64,000 bases of DNA, taken from the NCBI GenBank assembly GCA_036937835.1, contig CM072870.1, positions 3,272,501 to 3,336,500 on the forward strand. The letters are read 5' to 3'. The notes beneath the pieces are model-generated. The model saw nothing but the letters and a program-made list of their open reading frames with translations. It made no database searches and was not told where the DNA came from. The DNA is from Pampus argenteus (taxonomy: Eukaryota > Chordata > Actinopteri > Scombriformes > Stromateidae). Position numbers and translations under genes: made by a program. Positions 60,948 through 64,000 of this stretch are shown in pieces (position 1 is the first letter of the stretch; the number at the start of each line of letters is the position of its first letter).

Positions 60948-61090
60948 TATGCAGTTACGCTGGTGGCTTCCGCTCTCTGGATGACGCCCTGGATAGCAGC
61001 CTTCCCTGAAGCTTTAGGCACTGGCTCACGTTGTTTTGGCACTCACTTCACCAGGCAGTCCGCTAGCTGATCCCGGACGAGCCCCCAAAT
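60948..61090 (-). other. Gypsy element leader between 5' LTR and gag
   Basis: This is a 143-bp untranslated leader containing the primer-binding site. The first gag ATG at 60947 sits in a good vertebrate context (A at -3, G at +4). I see no convincing packaging hairpin by eye. Confidence 0.8.
61070..61087 (-). other. Primer-binding site, tRNA-Pro type
   Basis: In element sense, three bases (ATT) after the LTR comes TGGGGGCTCGTCCGGGAT. These 18 bases are complementary to the 3' end of tRNA-Pro and match the tRNA-Pro site long known from gammaretroviruses such as murine leukaemia virus. It is where minus-strand DNA synthesis would be primed. Position and length fit exactly. Confidence 0.93.
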
Positions 61091-62059
61091 TGTTACCGGC
61101 GCCAAACCTAGGGGAAATCTGGGCCGGCAGCAATGGTTACACAGGCTAGGGAGCACTGCGTAGCCAATATACGTACATACAGACGCTGTGGATCAATAAA
61201 AGAGAGGACCGACATTAGCGTCTTGCTCATGCCTGAACTTGTTTATTTTCCCATTTTACAATTATCAACAATTCACCATATACTTCATCTTAACTCTTAG
61301 TAAACATAACTCATGAACCAAAATATTTAACACAATAAAGTAAAAGACAACATTCCTACGGGTTATGATCTTTCACTCACTTTCTCTCACACGCACACAC
61401 ACACACATACACACACACGCACTCTTTTCTAAACAGCATTTACAAAATGGCGATACCGCGCTGACATGCGTGTATGCTTAACATTACATATCTCTTAACA
61501 TTAACTCTTAACATTAACATTTACCAGTGTCGCCAAGGCTAATAACTCAACTCATACTAACATCACAGTGAAAACGGGAGTTCATAAAACTCAGCTCGCC
61601 GACTCACATCGGGACAATTACAATTACCTACAAACAAAACAAGCTTACTTCACATACTTCATGTCTCAAAAATCCTCTCACAACATTACAAAACACTTTC
61701 TAACTTATTCACATTAGATACTGAACCATATTCAATACAGAAGATGAGTTTTACCGTACCTGTGGATCAATAAAAGAGAGGACCGACATTAGCGTCTTGC
61801 TCATGCCTGAACTTGTTTATTTTCAGCTGCGCATGAGCCAAGCTAGGTAGCTAGGGTCTCCCTTGTGAATCCACAATGCTAGAGCACCGCCTATTGGCAT
61901 AACAGTGTAATGCCTGTATGTAAAACTGAATGAAAGAACTAAAATGTCAGTATATAAAATGTCAGAATGCATGGTTAGTGTAGTTCAAAATTATCAAAAA
62001 ATAGCGGGGTGCCTGTTTACATAAAAAACTAAATACATAGCGTTTTTCAACCTACTACA
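61091..62059 (-). repeat. 5' LTR of the gypsy element
   Basis: This 969-bp LTR is upstream in element sense. It matches 53722-54690 base for base as far as I can compare by eye. In element sense it starts TGTAGTAGG and ends CGGTAACA. It should drive transcription of the element. An AT-rich TTTATATAC stretch about 110 nt in from the start is a weak TATA candidate. AATAAA poly(A) signals occur twice, once in each copy of the internal 65-bp repeat. Confidence 0.96.
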
Positions 62060-62063
62060 CTCA
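62060..62063. repeat. Target-site duplication, right copy (CTCA)
   Basis: CTCA follows the LTR end at 62059 and matches 53718-53721. It shows that the two LTRs belong to one insertion event and that the flanks have not been rearranged. Confidence 0.85.
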
Positions 62064-62075
62064 CAATATGAAATG
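62062..62075. repeat. Right arm of the palindrome split by the gypsy insertion
   Basis: TCACAATATGAAAT, the reverse complement of 53700-53713; its first two bases overlap the CTCA target duplication. Sequence outside the arms keeps some imperfect symmetry (AGTC...CCAT on both sides), suggesting an older foldback or MITE. Confidence 0.8.
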
Positions 62076-64000
62076 AACACATGGATAGCAAGACTTTAGA
62101 CTTTTAGACTTGTTCTGACAAGGATCTGCCTCTAAAACATCTTTATACATATAGTTACTGATGAATTCAGCCTCAGGGTTGTTAACACTTCAAAACAATG
62201 GACTGACAAGTGCTATGTATTTTTGTGATTTAATATTGCTGCATGAAGTTGGGGCGAGCTATTAAAAAAGATGATGACATCACTATGACGTCATCACCCC
62301 TTAAACATGACCTTTCTCACAGAGCGTAAGCAGCAGATGTGGGCATCATGTGTGTAAAAGTTTATGTGTCATATTAAACCCCACCTGTGTTTCCAGGGAA
62401 GGAAAGGTGTTTTTTACTGAACTGAACTCTCTTTATTTTTGTTTTCTTTCCCTCTCACTACTGTTGATACTGGCTCAGAAGGGCAGGGTAGAGGAGATGT
62501 GTCTTATCTCGCTACAATGGTAGAGAGATAGGAAGAAAGATTTAAGGAATAGGAGAGCAAAAAAAAAAAAAAAAAAAGAGAGGGACTAACAGATTATACA
62601 TGATACCATAGAGAGAATCCAAACCAAAAGACCAAAGAGAGACTGTGGGAGTGAAGCTGCAGTGGAGTTTGTATATGCGAGATAGAGACTGGAATGATGA
62701 GAGAGGAAAACCTCAATGTGTGTTGGTTGGATCTTTTCCATGAGCAGTGGTTAAGACAATAAGAGAAGAGAAGTCTTCCTGCTACAGAAGAGAACAGCAG
62801 TCGAGCTGTTACTACAGTTTATGTATCAGGAGTTACACTGAAGGACGTTTCTGTACAGATTTACACTGAAGGACATTTCTGTACAGATTAAATTGCAACT
62901 GGAATTAGATGAGTTAGCATAATTCATTTGTTCATTTTGGAATCTGAGTTTGATTTTGTCTTAGTCTGACTATGTTTAGATTAGATTTTTTTAGTTCTCA
63001 AAGCTTGTAACTATTCCATCTTAGTGTTTTATATACATAGGTATATAAGAAAACATGGATCCTATAGTAGGAAAACTTGATAGAACTGAGATCAGTTTTG
63101 GATTCTGCACCCAAAAATTAGTTAAAAAAAACAGCTGTCAGACCGAACTCAACAAAAACTGTGTTCCCCAGTGTTATCATCTCCTAATTGGGGATGAGAA
63201 TATAATATAAGCTCCACTGGTACATCTTTGTATGATTTACAGTTAAAAAAAAACCTTATTTATCTTATATTGACCCTTAACACAGCATTGAGTGAAGTGA
63301 AAACTATATTCAACATATTACTGGTTTGAAAAAACATACAATGTCAACATTTCATTCTAGCGATTCAGTTGAAAATGAAATCAAATAAACGCAGAGAAAG
63401 TTTTAGTGTGCATGCTGCTCGGTGTATGTTAAATAGGATTGGATGTGGTCCTCACAAAGATAGAACTCCCTCACACACACACACAGATCTATAACACACT
63501 TCGGTCCTCAAAAACATAAACACTATGTGTGTGTGTGTGTGTGTGTGTGAGTGGCTTATAAACCTAATATAGTGGCAAATAAAAATCAAGAATGTGAAAC
63601 TTTCCAAAAATGTCATAAAACGTAACCAATCAAAAAGTGTCTAAAAACCAAAAGAGTTCCAAGTCTCGTGACTCATTTACGCTTCAAATCATGCAAAGCA
63701 ACAAAGCGATTACTAAGAAAGATCGTAGCGCATAATTCCCGTTTAAATGTATGTATGTGCTAGCAACACTGTAAGTACTGTACTGAAGTGATGCAGCGAA
63801 ATTTAGTACTGAAGATGAATAACAAGAACACTAATAAAGTTAATAACACCTGGAAGAATCTCACTTAGTCCGGCAAAACAGTCTTAAAACTTACAGGGAG
63901 ACCCTCTGTAATGCCAGAGCTGCCTATAACTCATCATTAACAGAGGAAAGTAAAAGGTTCCTTTTTACTCTGTTTCTGACAAACAGAGTAATGACTACAT
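62076..64000. other. Non-coding, nothing recognised
   Basis: Holds a poly(A) run (62559-62577), the 28-bp tandem duplication and CA/TG runs near 63472-63485 and 63525-63549. No gene recognised. Confidence 0.55.
62833..62888 (+). repeat. 28-bp tandem duplication
   Basis: Two adjacent copies of a unit with TTACACTGAAGGAC and TTTCTGTACAGA differ at one base (G/A). Confidence 0.88.

Larger units (their letters stand above)
53722..62059 (-). mobile_element. Complete Ty3/gypsy LTR retrotransposon
   Basis: An 8,338-bp element reads on the minus strand in the order 5' LTR, tRNA-Pro primer-binding site, short leader, gag, pol (protease, reverse transcriptase, RNase H, integrase), polypurine tract, 3' LTR. 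RT before integrase is the Ty3/gypsy (Metaviridae) order. Both LTRs are 969 bp, begin TG and end CA in element sense, and I saw no difference between them by eye, which implies a recent insertion. The 4-bp CTCA on both sides is the target-site duplication. Gag and pol are open throughout and every catalytic motif I looked for is present, so the copy may be competent for retrotransposition. There is no env: only 156 bp separate the pol stop from the 3' LTR. Clade placement within fish gypsy elements needs a tree; the integrase carries a GPY/F-type module and no chromodomain. Confidence 0.97.

Overview
The window looks like a stretch of a teleost (probably percomorph) fish nuclear genome. The evidence is eukaryotic: abundant (CA/TG)n, (TA)n and penta- or hexanucleotide microsatellites, AT-rich non-coding sequence, and fossils of fish-type transposable elements (Tc1-like, hAT, L2/CR1-like and L1-like LINEs, tRNA-derived SINEs). 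I found no host protein-coding exon, rRNA or functional tRNA that I can support. It reads as an intergenic or long-intron region built up by repeats.

Layout. 1-21.4 kb is mostly unassigned DNA with an L2/CR1-like LINE reverse-transcriptase pseudogene (about 2.03-3.31 kb, minus), two LINE 3' tails (9.14 and 16.19 kb), a perfect 26-bp-arm palindrome (10.35 kb), a GC-rich island (11.2-12.1 kb), a hAT-type non-autonomous fragment (12.42 kb) and a small LINE RT fragment (18.38 kb). At 21.45-23.72 kb a Tc1/mariner-superfamily element with perfect 57-bp terminal inverted repeats sits at a TA inside the broken remains of a hAT (ZBED5/FAM200-like) transposase gene. 24-53 kb holds many microsatellites, a 107-bp-arm foldback (30.4 kb), three SINE fragments, two copies of a salmonid-type Tc1 element (31.4 kb plus, 48.2 kb minus), an L1 ORF1 fossil (33.7 kb) and an undetermined cluster of minus-strand reading frames (38.4-39.4 kb).

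The main feature is an intact, apparently young Ty3/gypsy LTR retrotransposon at 53722-62059 on the minus strand. Its two 969-bp LTRs look identical, it is flanked by the 4-bp duplication CTCA, and it carries a tRNA-Pro primer-binding site, a polypurine tract and complete gag and pol frames. Pol lies in the -1 frame of gag. The overlap holds a canonical slippery heptamer GGGAAAC in the correct phase, 7 nt before a predicted hairpin or pseudoknot, so Gag and a Gag-Pol fusion of about 2,033 residues are expected from one RNA. No env frame is present.

Two further points about this element stand out. Each LTR carries a 65-bp internal direct repeat, including a poly(A) signal, that brackets 509 bp; the repeat period is bounded by GT...AG like an intron. 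The element also inserted into the loop of a 14-bp-stem palindrome. All coordinates of decayed repeats are approximate; those of the LTR element, the inverted repeats and the reading frames were read directly.
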